DNA of 64,000 bases from Armigeres subalbatus (Eukaryota > Arthropoda > Insecta > Diptera > Culicidae). Positions 34,493-44,424 of this stretch are shown here, piece after piece. The stretch spans positions 41,537,065 to 41,601,064 of the forward strand of contig NC_085141.1 in assembly GCF_024139115.2 (NCBI RefSeq). Reading direction: 5' to 3'. How positions within the stretch are numbered: position 1 is the stretch's first letter; each line of letters opens with the position of its first letter. The notes under the pieces are model-generated. The model did not search any database. It was not told the origin of the DNA and worked only from the letters and a program-made list of their open reading frames with translations. A program made the position numbers and the translations under genes.

Positions 34493-34655
34493 TAGGGGTT
34501 CCTTAGCCGTGCGGTAAGATGCGCGGCTACAAAGCAAGACCATGCTGAACGTCCCGGATTTAAAAGTATCATCGTGTTAGCCTCATGATATACGTATGCG
34601 TGGTATGGTATCTGAGCTTAGAAACCTCACAGTTAACAACTAAGAAGAGGAAGAT
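34493..34655 (+). mobile_element. Feilai-like tRNA-related SINE, internally deleted
   Basis: Starts GGGGTTCCTTAGCCGTGCGG and continues AAGATGCGCGGCTACAAAGC, which holds a Pol III A box. Downstream AAAGTATCATCGTGTTAGCC and GCTTAGAAACCTCACAGTTA fit the body of the Aedes Feilai family as I remember it. The B-box region is replaced by a short CGTCCCGGAT junction, so an internal deletion is likely. Recognition is from memory and not from a search. Confidence 0.65.
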
Positions 34656-35116
34656 GAAAACAAAACATGTGAATAGGTACGCATATTTATGTACCTTTAC
34701 GCTAATATTAATTACTATGCCTGAAACTCGATTTGTGCAATTGCACAACATATGAAAGATTTAGTTCGAAAAATGTATTGGAGGGTAACCACATCCTTCG
34801 GTGGGGTTTGATTCCAAGAAACCAGTACGCTAGACAGGTGCTTTCCCTACTAAGCTACGAAGGACCAGGAGGCTCCCCTATAGACGACACTCCATTTGAT
34901 TTTTTTGTTTCGTTCCGCGATGATTCTCTATTATGGGCCCAAAAAATATTTTTATAATGAATACTCTCGTGGTTTTTTTTTTTTTACAAAATTGTAAGAA
35001 TAGGATGTCCCAATGGAATTTCTTAGAAAAATATTTATATTACTCTGTAGTAATGCAAATATTGCTGGAGGATATCAGGTTCTGCAATAAGATACCTTCT
35101 TGAAGTGGATTGAATG
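34656..35116. other. unassigned sequence
   Basis: No recognisable gene or terminal repeats. Confidence 0.35.
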
Positions 35117-35197
35117 AGAAATCACAAACACGGAGACGAGCCAGCCTCGGGCTGAAAGTCTCCTTAATAAAGACACAAAAAAAAAGAAATCACAAAC
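35117..35197 (+). mobile_element. very short retroposed copy with 13-bp target duplication
   Basis: A 55-bp body (35130-35184) starting CGGAGACGAGCCAGCCTCGG, containing TTAATAAAGACAC and ending in a run of A, is bracketed by a perfect 13-bp direct repeat AGAAATCACAAAC (35117-35129 and 35185-35197). A poly-A tail plus duplication shows LINE-type retroposition. It is the 3' end of a non-LTR element or a short SINE. Confidence 0.8.
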
Positions 35198-35527
35198 CTA
35201 GTGCTTGAATTTCGTATTCCAGAGTTTTTTTTTTATTAAATCACAGCCTTCTATTTATTACTTGAAGATGTTTCAATGTTGAAATGTACTCAGTCAAAGT
35301 TTTTGGTTCCTGACATTTTGTGAGACCCTACAGAAATTACACTTGTAGAAAAATAAGAAGTGAATCAATTACTTGGGGGTCGTACACTTATTACGTAAGC
35401 AATTTTCCTGGATTTTTCGACCCCCCCTCCCCCCATGTAAGATTTTTTTTCATACAAATGATTTTTTATTTATATGGAGCGTAAGATATTGACCGACCCC
35501 CCCCCCCCCCATAAGTGCTTACGTAAT

Positions 35528-35668
35528 TTTAGTAAAAATACGTGTCATTCGTTTTAACGTTTATTACGGAATGATCATGTAAGTATAGAATACTAATGTC
35601 AAGGCCTACTTATTGGGAGTATCTTAGTAACTAGTGGACAATAATAAATATTAAGTATAGTTACTACA
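35528..35668 (-). repeat. 3' LTR
   Basis: 141 bp, about 95 percent identical by eye to the LTR at 40001-40150, lacking about 9 bp (CAGTGTCAG-type) of that copy. On the coding strand it starts TGTAGTAACTATAC. Outer borders are set by the GTAAT duplication and are good to a few bases. Confidence 0.85.
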
Positions 35669-35674
35669 AATCGG

Positions 35675-36711
35675 TCATCCTGACTCGTCGATGTCCTCAT
35701 CGACGTCATAGTTTGCTATTAAATTAGAAATCGATAACCATTTTCGCATGTTATTTGGTGAACAAATAGAGCTGAATGGTAATTGTGATATTTGGAATCC
35801 ATCAATGTCTGTAATAAGATAACGATCATTTGGCAATTTTTTCTTTATAGTATAAGGACCTTTGAATTTTGTTGAAAGTTTATTGTCAGCGTTAGTTTTA
35901 AGCATTATAAAGTCACCTTCCTTATAATCCTGAACTGATTTGCGCTTTTTATCTACCATTTCTTTATTGTATGCCTGAAGTTTGTCTATGTGATGTTTTG
36001 CTTTCTGTCGAATTTCAATGAGATTATGATTTTGTGATGAAGCTTGATTATTTTTTACAAATGTTTCTATATTATTATTGTTTCCAACACATAAATTGTT
36101 CTGATGTATACCAAATAACAACATACTTGGGAAATTTTTTATTGCTCTGTTGTAAGTATTATTATAAATATATTCAATGTTTGGTAATAAATAATCCCAT
36201 TTGAGACCAGTATCATTAATTAACTTAGCCAACATTGGAGTAAGGGTTCTGTTTATTCTTTCAGCTTGAACGTTTGCCTCTGGTGTGTACGATGCTGTTT
36301 TAATATGTTCTATAAAGCGATCTGAACAAAATGTTTTGAAATTATTAGACGTGAAACAACTGCCTCTATCTGATATAATTCTGTTCGGTTTGCTATAATA
36401 ATTCATATATGAAGTTAAACTTTGTATCACTTCTGCTGTATTTGTTGAATGACAAGGATATAACTTTACAAATTTCGTTAATGCATCAACTATTACTAAA
36501 ATATACTTGAAATTTTTCGAAGATCGCAACTGAATCGGACCGTAATGATCTATATGAATTGTTTGAAATGGAGTCTGACCTTTATCTATTGATTTGAGAA
36601 AACCTTCTTTCATTGTGGCCGATGGACTAAAAAATATGCAACTCAAACAATTACTCACATATTTTTTTACTATTTTTCTCATACTAGAAAACCAGTAAGT
36701 TTTGTTATATT
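35675..36711 (-). pseudogene. gypsy integrase domain
   Basis: 346 residues open to the end of pol. The second half of the zinc site (NCLSC) is near residue 18, just after the histidine half that lies in the upstream frame. The catalytic core shows HIDHYGP (Asp), IISDRGSCFTS (Asp) and NVQAERINRTL (Glu), so the DDE triad is present. A C-terminal region with GDFIMLKTN and FKGPYTIKK resembles the usual GPF-type DNA-binding module. It joins element DNA to the target. A TGA at the 5' side (36712-36714) separates it from the rest of pol. Confidence 0.9.
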
Positions 36712-37131
36712 TCAATCATAGTTTTTTTCAATTCCAATATGACCAAGCTTGTCATGACAAATTCGAATTATATTATCAATCATTCTTTTTGGGAAAACTA
36801 ATAATAACTTACTGTCATCTTTTCTAAATAGTATTCCATTTTTTAACTCAAAATTTGGAAAAGTGTTTGTTTCTAAATGTAATTTGATTTTTCTGACTTT
36901 TTCATCTTGTTCTTGTGCAAAAATTACATTTCTTTCGATGTCTTCAGTATCTAACAAACATACATCTGACGATGACTTATTATTTGGATATATTTTCCTG
37001 ATATCTTTATCTAAATTACTCATTGATAGTCTGCTTAAAGCATCTACATGCTGCATCCTAGATCCATCTCTATATTCCAAACTGTAGTTGTAGTTCTCCA
37101 GAAACAAAGCCCATCGACTTATCTTAGGGAT
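36712..37131 (-). pseudogene. RNase H end, linker and integrase His-His half site
   Basis: Begins after an in-frame TAG at 37132-37134. Shows the RNase H end motif with HVDALSRL and the integrase half site CHDKLGHIG (His-x4-His). It closes at the TGA before the integrase core. The reading frame is the same pol as its neighbours, interrupted only by stops. Confidence 0.85.
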
Positions 37132-37134
37132 AAT

Positions 37135-38300
37135 CTATTTCTTAGACAAAGTTTGTGCCAAGGCACTGCAATCTGTGAATATTTTGAATTTAATTCCAGA
37201 CAAATAAACATGAAATCGTTTTAAAGAGTTCATAATAGCCAGTGTCTCTAATTCAAAGCTATGTAACTTGTTCTCATATTCATCTGTTTTCTTGCTAAAG
37301 AAGCTTATTGGATGAAAATAACCATTTTTCTGTTTCTGCATCAAAATTGCGCCGAAGCCAAAAGAGCTTGCGTCGCAATGTAATTGTGTTTCGGCATTTG
37401 GATCGTAAATTGCCAAAACAGGAGCTGAGAGTAATTTGTTTTTCAATTCTTTGAAAGCATTTATTTCAGATTCACTAAAAATAAATTCAACATTTTTCTT
37501 TAATAAATCATACAACGGCCTAGCGATAGATGCAAAATTCTGAATGAATTTTCTAAAATAACTAGTTAGGCCCAAAAATCTCTGAACATCTTTAGAATTC
37601 TTTGGAATCGGAAAACTTGAAATGGATTCAATGTGTGATTTGTTTGGTTTCCTTCCGAATTCGTTTATCGTATAACCTAAATAATCAATTTCAGAGAAAC
37701 AAAATTTACATTTATTCAAATTTACCTCTAATAAATTTTTACTCAAAATTTCAAAAACTTCAGTCAAAACTTCAAAATGTTCTTCCATGGTTTCAGAAGC
37801 AATCAAAATGTCATCAATATAAACCACTAATTTTCCTTCGTCAATGAGCTTTTTGAAAATTTTATTAATAAATCTTTGGAATACAGAAGGTGCATTACAC
37901 AAACCAAAGGGAACTCGTAAATATTCATACTGTCCCATGGGAGTAACAAAAGAAGTGTATTTAGTACAATCAGAAGCAACTTTAATTTTATGGAAACCTG
38001 ATTTCAAATCTAAAATAGAATACACCTATTTCAATTTATCAAAAATATCTTCCATCAATGAAAAAGGATAATTGTCACGATAAGTATCTTTATTTAATTT
38101 TCTATAATCCACGCATAACCTTATATCATCATCTTTCTTTGGAATTACTACTATCGGACTAGCAAACGGGGAATCACTTTCTTTAACAATACCTAGTTTA
38201 AGTAATTCATCAATTTTTTATTAACTTTTATTTTATCAGCTTGAGATAACCGTCTAGGTTTAAAATGAAATGGTGCACCAGTTTTCAGTACTATTTTCAT
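37135..38300 (-). pseudogene. gypsy reverse transcriptase and RNase H
   Basis: RT blocks run from FKPRRLSQADKIKV and FASPIVVIPKKDD through LDLKSGFHKI (Asp) and FGLCNAPSVFQRFIN to the active site YIDDILIA. The connection then leads to RNase H with LHCDASSFGFG (Asp), SFELETLA (Glu) and IFTDCSAL (Asp). The intact part is 37135-38025. A TAG at 38026-38028 and a frame break in a T-run near 38215 damage the N-terminal part. It makes DNA from the element RNA and degrades the template. Confidence 0.92.
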
Positions 38301-38313
38301 TTCGAAATCAATT

Positions 38314-38881
38314 TCAGGATGCGAAGGTCGTTGATAGTTGAAATAAAATATTTTCATAATAAGTATGGCTTAAAGTTGACAAATGATCATCACTAATATT
38401 ACCTACATTTTTTACACTTTTAGAATCCAAAATCACATTAATGTTTTTTACCTTTTTATCAGCTTTATTTTTTTCACTTCTCAATACTGGATTTCTAAAC
38501 AAATAAATTTTGCGTTTTTCAATTATCGTTTTCATTGAGGGATCAAAAATCACATCTCTTCCGATTATAACATCGTAAGAACTCAACGCCGAGTCAGGAA
38601 TCACCAAAAAATTAATTCTGAAAAATAAATTTTGAATTTTTACTTTAGTTACTAATCTACCCACAATTTTTAATCTAGTTCCTCCGATACCCTTGTAGGG
38701 TATTTCCATTGTAGGGAAAAATATTCCCATTTTTTGCTAAGCCAAGGCGTATCAAACAAACTGGACTTCCTGTATCAAACAAAGCATTCAATCTAATATT
38801 AAAATCAGTCAGTTTTATATCTACCAGTTCCTCTCTGTCTAAGTCGGTTGTCCTGTTGTTCAAGTCTTCAACATTTCGAAA
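38314..38881 (-). pseudogene. retropepsin-like protease region
   Basis: LFDTGSPVCLI carries the aspartic protease active-site DTG-S motif. VIIGRDVIFDP follows about 90 residues later and matches the second conserved Gly-Arg-Asp region. There is a frame shift near 38700-38730. The domain would cut the gag-pol polyprotein. Its N-terminal side abuts the nested miniature element at 38884. Confidence 0.8.
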
Positions 38882-38883
38882 TA

Positions 38884-39080
38884 CACCCGATTCTTTTTTT
38901 ACACGGGGGATGCGTTCCGTGTAAAAAAAGTTTTCAGTTCAAAATTTGAAAATCCGTGTAAAAAAGTTCTATGATTTCTCGACGAATCATGCAAATGAGA
39001 GCAACTTTGCAAAAATTTTGTATGAGATTTTTTTTACACGGCCGTGTAAAAAAAAATCCGTGTAAAAACAGAATCGGGTG
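38884..39080. mobile_element. TA-flanked miniature element inside gag-pol
   Basis: CACCCGATTC on the left and GAATCGGGTG on the right, each followed inward by TTTTTACACGG-type words, form the termini. TA lies at 38882-38883 and 39081-39082. Removing it rejoins the zinc-knuckle and protease parts of the gypsy frame, so it arrived after the LTR element. Confidence 0.85.
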
Positions 39081-39082
39081 TA

Positions 39083-39335
39083 CAGCAATATTCGTAGATC
39101 TCTCATTTCCTCTTGTTTTTCTGCTACTTAAATTCCATTTGTGTGTAGTTTCGTTGAAAGGGGTCCTATTCTGCTGTATAGACCTCCGGCAGTTTACAGC
39201 GATATGTCCAGGCGTGTTACAATTGTAGCATACAGGAGCACTTGAAAAATCTCTACGCGGCAATCGAATCGATTGAAAGGCCTTAAGAAGATTCCCGAAC
39301 GATGAAAATCCACTCATTTTAGCTTGATTCTTCAA
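39083..39335 (-). pseudogene. gag nucleocapsid zinc knuckle
   Basis: CYNCNTPGHIAVNC is a complete CX2CX4HX4C knuckle about 36 residues into this frame, preceded by basic sequence. It binds element RNA. The frame is then cut by the nested miniature element at 38884-39080. An in-frame stop separates it from the capsid part. Confidence 0.88.
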
Positions 39336-39365
39336 ATTGCGATCAGGTATGCCTTCAACTACATA

Positions 39366-39965
39366 CTAAATTGGTTCAGCTTCGTGTAGTTTCAGTGGCA
39401 TTGCTATGTTTCGTTTTTCAACAAAATATTCCAAGAATGTTTCATCTGCTTCCCATTTCCGGAGCTCCAATTTTCGCCTTGTTTCGAAAGTACTCGTAGT
39501 CACAGTGAATGTCATGAGGATCAAATTCAATACTTCAGAATATGTTTTCACAAATATATCCGGCTGTGACGATAGCCAGTCTTTTGCGCTATTCTGTAGA
39601 TGCTTGAACACCATCAACTTTATGACTTCCTCTTCCACGTGAAACGTTTTTCTAGCTTGCTCCACTGTGTTAATGAAGAAATTTGCGTCCTCGTTCAACG
39701 ATCCAGAAAAAAATGGTAAAAATGCAGACAATTCGTCTAGCTTGATAGAACGGTTCACTTGTATTAAATTTCCGCAATCTTGAATAACAGCTTGTGAAAT
39801 CCGATATCCACTTGAAGCGTCATTCACATTTCTAGATTGACTTTGCATGCTGCCATAACTTGTTCCAGAGCTTGGCCCTTCGGACGAATTATTGGTATCT
39901 TGGGAAGGAAGGCTTCTTCCGAAATTCTCTTGATCTTCAACATCCGAGCGCAAATTGCTTCTCAA
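39366..39965 (-). pseudogene. gag capsid-type protein
   Basis: About 200 residues beginning MRSNLRSDVEDQENF, with a Ser/Gln/Asn-rich N terminus and then a helical capsid-like part (FLPFFSGSLNEDANFFINTV, AKDWLSSQPD, FLEYFVEKRNIAMPL). This pattern is usual for Ty3/gypsy gag. The ATG lies close downstream of the primer site. It ends at a stop (39366-39368), beyond which the same frame continues into the zinc-knuckle region, so the stop is probably a mutation. Confidence 0.82.
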
Positions 39966-39982
39966 AATCGTTTCTCTTTATT

Positions 39983-39998
39983 CGTATCCCACTTCTGA
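39983..39998 (-). other. probable primer binding site, tRNA-Leu type
   Basis: On the coding strand TCAGAAGTGGGAT lies 2 to 3 bases inside the 5' LTR. It is complementary to the 3' end of animal tRNA-Leu(CAG) as I recall it, but the first TGGTG is not kept. Inference. Confidence 0.45.
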
Positions 39999-40000
39999 TG

Positions 40001-40150
40001 TTTGGTAAGAATACGTGTTATTCGTTTTAACGTTTATTACGGAATGATCATGTAAGTCAGTGTCAGTCAGAATACTAATGTCAAGGCCTACTTATTGGGA
40101 GTATCTTAGTAACTAGTAGACAATAATAAATATTAAGTATAATTACTACA
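40001..40150 (-). repeat. 5' LTR
   Basis: 150 bp, starting TGTAGTAATTATAC on the coding strand. It differs from the 3' LTR by about six substitutions and one short indel. Confidence 0.85.
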
Positions 40151-40267
40151 GTAATATGTGTACGGCCCCTTGAGGATTTAATACAGGGTGTCTGCAAATT
40201 ATCCGTACAACAAGACAGGTTTTTGAATATTTTTTGGAATAAATTAAAGAACCAGCATGTATTGCTT

Positions 40268-40815
40268 TTTGCCTTTCTCGTATACTAAGTATACGTAAAG
40301 GCTATAATTTCACTCCAAAACCAAACTTTTGATAGAAGGCTCGGAGACCCATAGTGTTATATACCAATCGACTCAGCTCGACGAATTGAGGTGATGTCTG
40401 TTTGTGTGTATGTGTGTGTGTGTGTGTGTGTGTATGTGTGTATGTGTACAAATTTTGTAGACACACTTTTTGGAACTTAGCATTACCCGATTTACTCGCA
40501 ACAAGTTGCATTCGACGGGGAATGCGATCCCATTGTTTGCTATTGAAAATTGGCCTGATTAGACATTGCATTTCGGAATTATTGAAAAATCATTGTTTTT
40601 TCCCTTGGAAAAAAAATTTCAAAATCGAAAAAATTTTTTTTTTCAAGAATGGTGGGAATGCATAGTAATTAATGCAAAAACATGCAAAATGATAGAAAAT
40701 ATGCGATCTATTCCCCTAAAGTGCTTTTTTGACCTTTCTTATGTGATTTTTTCAGTACATTTTACGATGCACGAGAAAGGCATCATCGCCGCTAGGTGGA
40801 TTAATCTGGGTTTTT
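40268..40815 (+). mobile_element. fullest copy of the GCCTTTCTCGT family
   Basis: Starts GCCTTTCTCGTATACTAAG and ends with CACGAGAAAGGCATCATCGC and GGTGGATTAATCTGGGTTTT. Contains AGAAGGCTCGGAGACCCATAG, CAGCTCGACGAATTGAG, a TG microsatellite and CAACAAGTTGCATTCGACG. Fragments occur at 8636-9330, 30466-30574, 42166-42300, near 49318-49345 and near 55660-55695. It interrupts the CAGGGTG element. Confidence 0.7.
40402..40446. repeat. TG microsatellite
   Basis: TG dinucleotides with a few TA interruptions, inside the dispersed family copy. Confidence 0.9.
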
Positions 40816-40854
40816 TATAATAGGACTACATAAACCAAGCTGAATTTGTTCACA

Positions 40855-41080
40855 TTAGAATGACCCCTGTATCCTGAGTTGTACGCCTTCGATCGTGTTG
40901 GAAAAAATCACGATGGCCGCACGTTTCTATACAGATACTTTTCACACATTTTTGACGATTGTGACATGATTTCAAATGTCTCGATAATATGTTCGGTGTT
41001 TTGATGGCTGTTGATTTCAAGATAGACCATACCAAATGATAAATTCAATCTAAATCAGGTGAGTAGGAAGGCAATTCCTT
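40855..41080 (-). pseudogene. transposase C-terminal relic, Tc1/mariner type
   Basis: The minus strand encodes LPSYSPDLD near 41050-41077, matching the conserved SPDLNP-like motif that precedes the last catalytic residue in Tc1/mariner transposases. An in-frame stop follows at once. Further on KCVKSICIETCGHRDFF resembles the terminal region. Only this fragment remains. Confidence 0.45.
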
Positions 41081-41289
41081 TTTGTTCGGAAAACCGGAAA
41101 AAAGCATTCACAAATTTATTGTTTTATACATTAAATGACGCTCAGTGTTCTCAGAATCTGTTACAGTCTGCTGAATTGTTATGCCCAAAGAGCTACCGAT
41201 TCAGTCCACTATTGTCTGTTTTTGATTTGTAGAAGCAAACTATCAAAATCTGTACGGATAATTTGCAGTCACCCTGTATTCGTTAATAT

Positions 41290-41490
41290 GTAAGGGTATG
41301 CGATAACACAATTTTCCTAACGAACGGAACGAAACGAAATTAAAAATGTCTATTTTGATTCGGAACGAAACGAAACGAAATATAGATTTACTTTCGAGAC
41401 TTCGAAACGATACGAAATCAAGATCCTTTTAATTCAAAATTTAACGAAACGAAACGATTTTTTTTTGCCGCGGAATTTTTATTGAATTGG
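41290..41490. repeat. GAAACGAAA-rich degenerate repeat
   Basis: GGAACGAAACGAAATT and similar words recur, as at 17070-17225, with CCGCGGAATTT near the right end in both. Confidence 0.5.
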
Positions 41491-41644
41491 TTTAACATAA
41501 TGTACGCAATTCTTTTTTTTTACTTTTTCAAAGTCAAATAACTGTTTTGTGACCAATAGAGTTATATTTAATAACAGAAGAAGCAGTCGGAATTCGAACC
41601 TAAAACATGAACAAAAATGGCGGTGGGATTCGGTCACTTTAGCC

Positions 41645-41758
41645 ATCCCGAGTAGCACACATGTTGCAAGTTAGTTACCGCAACTTATATTTGACCGAAT
41701 TCGGTCACATTTAAATTGCTGCAACCAAATCTGTTCGGAAGGTGCTATACTTGGGATA
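41645..41758. mobile_element. CGAGTAGCACA-family element
   Basis: CCGAGTAGCACACATGTTGC at the left, ATTGCTGCAACCAAATC inside and GGTGCTATACTTGGG at the right; same family as 16318-16432. Confidence 0.65.
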
Positions 41759-42165
41759 CCACCACATCGACTGCATGTAGGTATTTGGTTGTTTGTTCCA
41801 TAAAAGCTACTCTTTTTGCAATTGGTTATGGCACGAAAAGGAAGAAAAGGGTTAGAAAACGAGCAAATCAACTTTACGTGGCACTGGTAGTGAGGAAGAA
41901 ATGGTTATCTCTTATCAGACCTTTTTTCTTTTCCCGCAACATGATTTGTTGGAGAAAATCAACGTGAGGGAGCATTCTCTGTTCGTGAGAATGAGTGAGA
42001 ACTACAATCCTTGTCATTTATATATCCACATCTGTCAGGCCTATACGCAGATACTAATTTCTAAAATGCACAAAGATATGTATTTCAAATTGTATTTCAC
42101 AAATGTGATCGCAAAGTTTTTACGGCAGCAGTTTGTCAGGTATGATAAAATAAATTTCCCTTTCT
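41759..42165. other. unassigned sequence
   Basis: Open frames overlap here but show no motif. Confidence 0.35.
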
Positions 42166-42300
42166 CATACATAAAGCCGTACCAAAAGGCTATTATTTCT
42201 TTCCAAATTCAAACTTTTTATAGGAGGCTTGGAGATCCATAGTCTTATATGCAATCAGCTCGACCAACTGAGCTATTGTCTGTTTGGCCTTGTATATGTA
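42166..42300 (+). mobile_element. fragment of the GCCTTTCTCGT family
   Basis: TTTCTCATACATAAAGCCGTA, AGGCTTGGAGATCCATAGTC and CAGCTCGACCAACTGAGC align with the left half of 40268-40815. Confidence 0.55.
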
Positions 42301-42581
42301 TTTGTGCATGTGAGTCATGCTAAATTTTTTACCAAATTTCCATCATCAACCGACTTCAATTAAGTGCAAGAAACAGCTGTTATAGTCAGTATGAGCTGAG
42401 AGCAATCATGAGTAAAGAACTTTCTGCAATTTTATTGATCTTTCAACTTGTTCTGGATTTATTTTGTAAATTCCATGCGAAAGTATTGGAATGACCACGA
42501 CTCTACAATGTTCTATACATATTGTGCAAATAGTCAAAGAACAGCTTAGCTGTATTAAATGTACACATCATAGTTACTAAT

Positions 42582-43815
42582 CAGTGTATTGAAATGCAGA
42601 TAGACTGGTTTAAAATTTCTTGGCAGGTATCTAAGGATCTGTTGGGAAGGGTTTTGATAGCTACCGAAAACATTTTGGAGGCCGTTGTTGCGTAGATCTT
42701 ACGAGCCGAACTTCAGAACATTTCGCGCATTCTAGAATGTCATTATGGGGCCCGCAGAAAAATTTCCAACAAGTTGTTTGATTTCTTTGATCTGGGCAAG
42801 ATGACCTGAGCTTGATTTGAAACAAACATTGCGCTTTTACTTCATTGTAGATCTGACGGCCTGAACTCAAGGACGATTTGGATGGCCTTCAGTGTATCGA
42901 AATGCAGATAGATTGGTATAACGTTTCTTGGCACTTATCTAAGGATCTGTTGGGAAGGGTTTTGATAATTGCCGAAAACATATCGGAGGCCGTTGTTGCG
43001 TAGATCTTACGAACTGAACTTCAGAACATTTCGCGCATTCTAGAATGTCATTATGGGGCACGCAGAACAATTTTCAATAAGTCATTTGATTTTTTTGAAC
43101 TGGGCAGGATGACCTGAGCTTAATTTGAAACAAGCATTGCGCTTCTACTTGATTGTGGATCTGACGTCCTGAGCTCAAGAACGTTTTGGATGGCCTTAAG
43201 TGTATTGAAATGCAGATAGATTGGTATAATGTTTCTTGGCAGGTATCTAAGGAACTGTTGGGAAGGGTTTGGATAGTTGCCAAAAACATTTTGGAGGCCG
43301 TTGTTGCGTAGGTCTTTCGAGCCGAACTTCATAACATTTCGCGCATTCTAGAATGTCACTATGGGGCACGCAAGAATATTCTCAATAAGTCATATGATTT
43401 CTTGAACTAGGCATGATCACCTGAGCTTGATTTGAAACAAACATTGCGCTTTTACTTGATTGTAGATCTGACGACCTGAACTCAAGAACGATTTGGATGG
43501 CCTTCAGTGTATCGAAATGCAGATAGATTGGTATAACATTTCTTGGCAGGTATCTAAGCATCTGTTGGCAAGGGTTTTGGTAGCTGCCGAAAACATTTTA
43601 GAGGCCGTTGTTGCGCAGATCTTACGAGCCGAACTTCATAACATTTCGCGCATTCTAGAATGTCACAATGGGGCACGCAGAAAAATTTCCCATGAGTCAT
43701 TTGATATCTTTGACCTGGGTAGAATGTACTCTGAATATTTTTACATGCACATTACTTTTCGCTTCTATGGTAGAATTCAAGACATGAACTCACGGATATT
43801 TTGGATGAACTGGAA
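42582..43815. repeat. four tandem copies of a 308-bp repeat
   Basis: Units start at about 42582, 42890, 43198 and 43505, each with CAGTGTATYGAAATGCAGAT. Shared words include GGCCGTTGTTGCG, TTTCGCGCATTCTAGAATG and GATGACCTGAGCTTGATTTG. The last about 90 bases of unit 4 are strongly diverged. Period 308 is not a multiple of three and frames differ between units, so coding is unlikely. I do not recognise the family. Confidence 0.9.
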
Positions 43816-44051
43816 TGCTCCAAAATAGTATCTTCAACACATAAAATTGATAACATATATGTCTACAGTTTTTTTTGTGATATTTTTCCCTCCTGTCTGG
43901 CACAATTTGGTTTATTTCGTGATCAGATTTTAATAAATATGACTATAACTCTTAGATCAGGATCATGGCTTTCAATATCGGTAATTACAGATTTTTTTAA
44001 AAATATTTTTCCCTCAAAATACGCGGAATTTTCGAATTGCTGTGCGTATAC

Positions 44052-44424
44052 CAGTGTTGGTAGAATCATGCTCAAATCTCACTCACAGAAGCTTCATGCA
44101 CGAGCTGAATCGCTTGCGATTCTGCATGGAGAGCATCGCGCAAGAGTTTTTCATGCAGAATCGCATCGTTTCGCTCATTCACCGAAAAATGATTTCGCTC
44201 TAAAAAGTGTCAATACCCAATCGAAGTGTATTTTATGTTTACGTATGGATTTGTTATCCATTGTTCTAAGCAAAGAAAGTTATTCCGATGAATTTAACAA
44301 AGAAGAACATGCAAAAATCACGCAATGATGCAAATCGCGAGTCGAATCATGGACGATTCTCTGGGCCTCGCGCTTGATTTGAATCATGGATGAGATTTGA
44401 GAATTTGAGTTTTTACCAACACTG
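44052..44424 (+). mobile_element. 373-bp non-autonomous hAT-type element
   Basis: CAGTGTTGGTAGAATCATGC at the left and TTTACCAACACTG at the right are inverted, as are CAAATCTCA / TGAGATTTG. A perfect 8-bp direct repeat GCGTATAC flanks it (44044-44051, 44425-44432). A relative in reverse orientation lies at 50775-51126. Confidence 0.85.

Larger units (their letters stand above)
35528..40150 (-). mobile_element. Ty3/gypsy LTR retrotransposon, decayed
   Basis: About 4.6 kb with two LTRs and, in transcription order on the minus strand, gag, zinc knuckle, protease, RT, RNase H and integrase. Integrase after RNase H is the gypsy order. There is no env frame: pol ends 7 bases from the 3' LTR. A 5-bp direct repeat GTAAT flanks it (35523-35527 and 40151-40155). 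Multiple stops and frame breaks plus a nested miniature element show it is inactive. No clear polypurine tract precedes the 3' LTR. Confidence 0.92.
35374..40171. mobile_element. miniature element split by the gypsy-type insertion
   Basis: The left end GGGGGTCGTACACTTATTAC (from 35374) and the right end ATGTGTACGGCCCC (40156-40171) are inverted. The right end is now separated from the body (to 35527) by the LTR element. Removing that element and one GTAAT copy restores a symmetrical right arm. Poly-C runs lie at about 35421-35435 and 35495-35510. Confidence 0.75.
40192..41278. mobile_element. Tc1/mariner-like element relic, CAGGGTG ends
   Basis: TACAGGGTGTCTGCAAATTA on the left and TAATTTGCAGTCACCCTGTA on the right form about 26-bp inverted termini flanked by TA. 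Inside are a nested repeat (40268-40815) and, on the minus strand, a decayed transposase piece near 40855-41080. Confidence 0.75.

Noticed and set aside
35675..40000. Endogenous retrovirus with envelope gene
   Set aside because: Pol ends within 7 bases of the 3' LTR and no further frame exists, so there is no env.
42661..43828. Frames in the 308-bp tandem repeat as a repeated protein
   Set aside because: The period is not a multiple of three and the open frames lie on different strands in different units.
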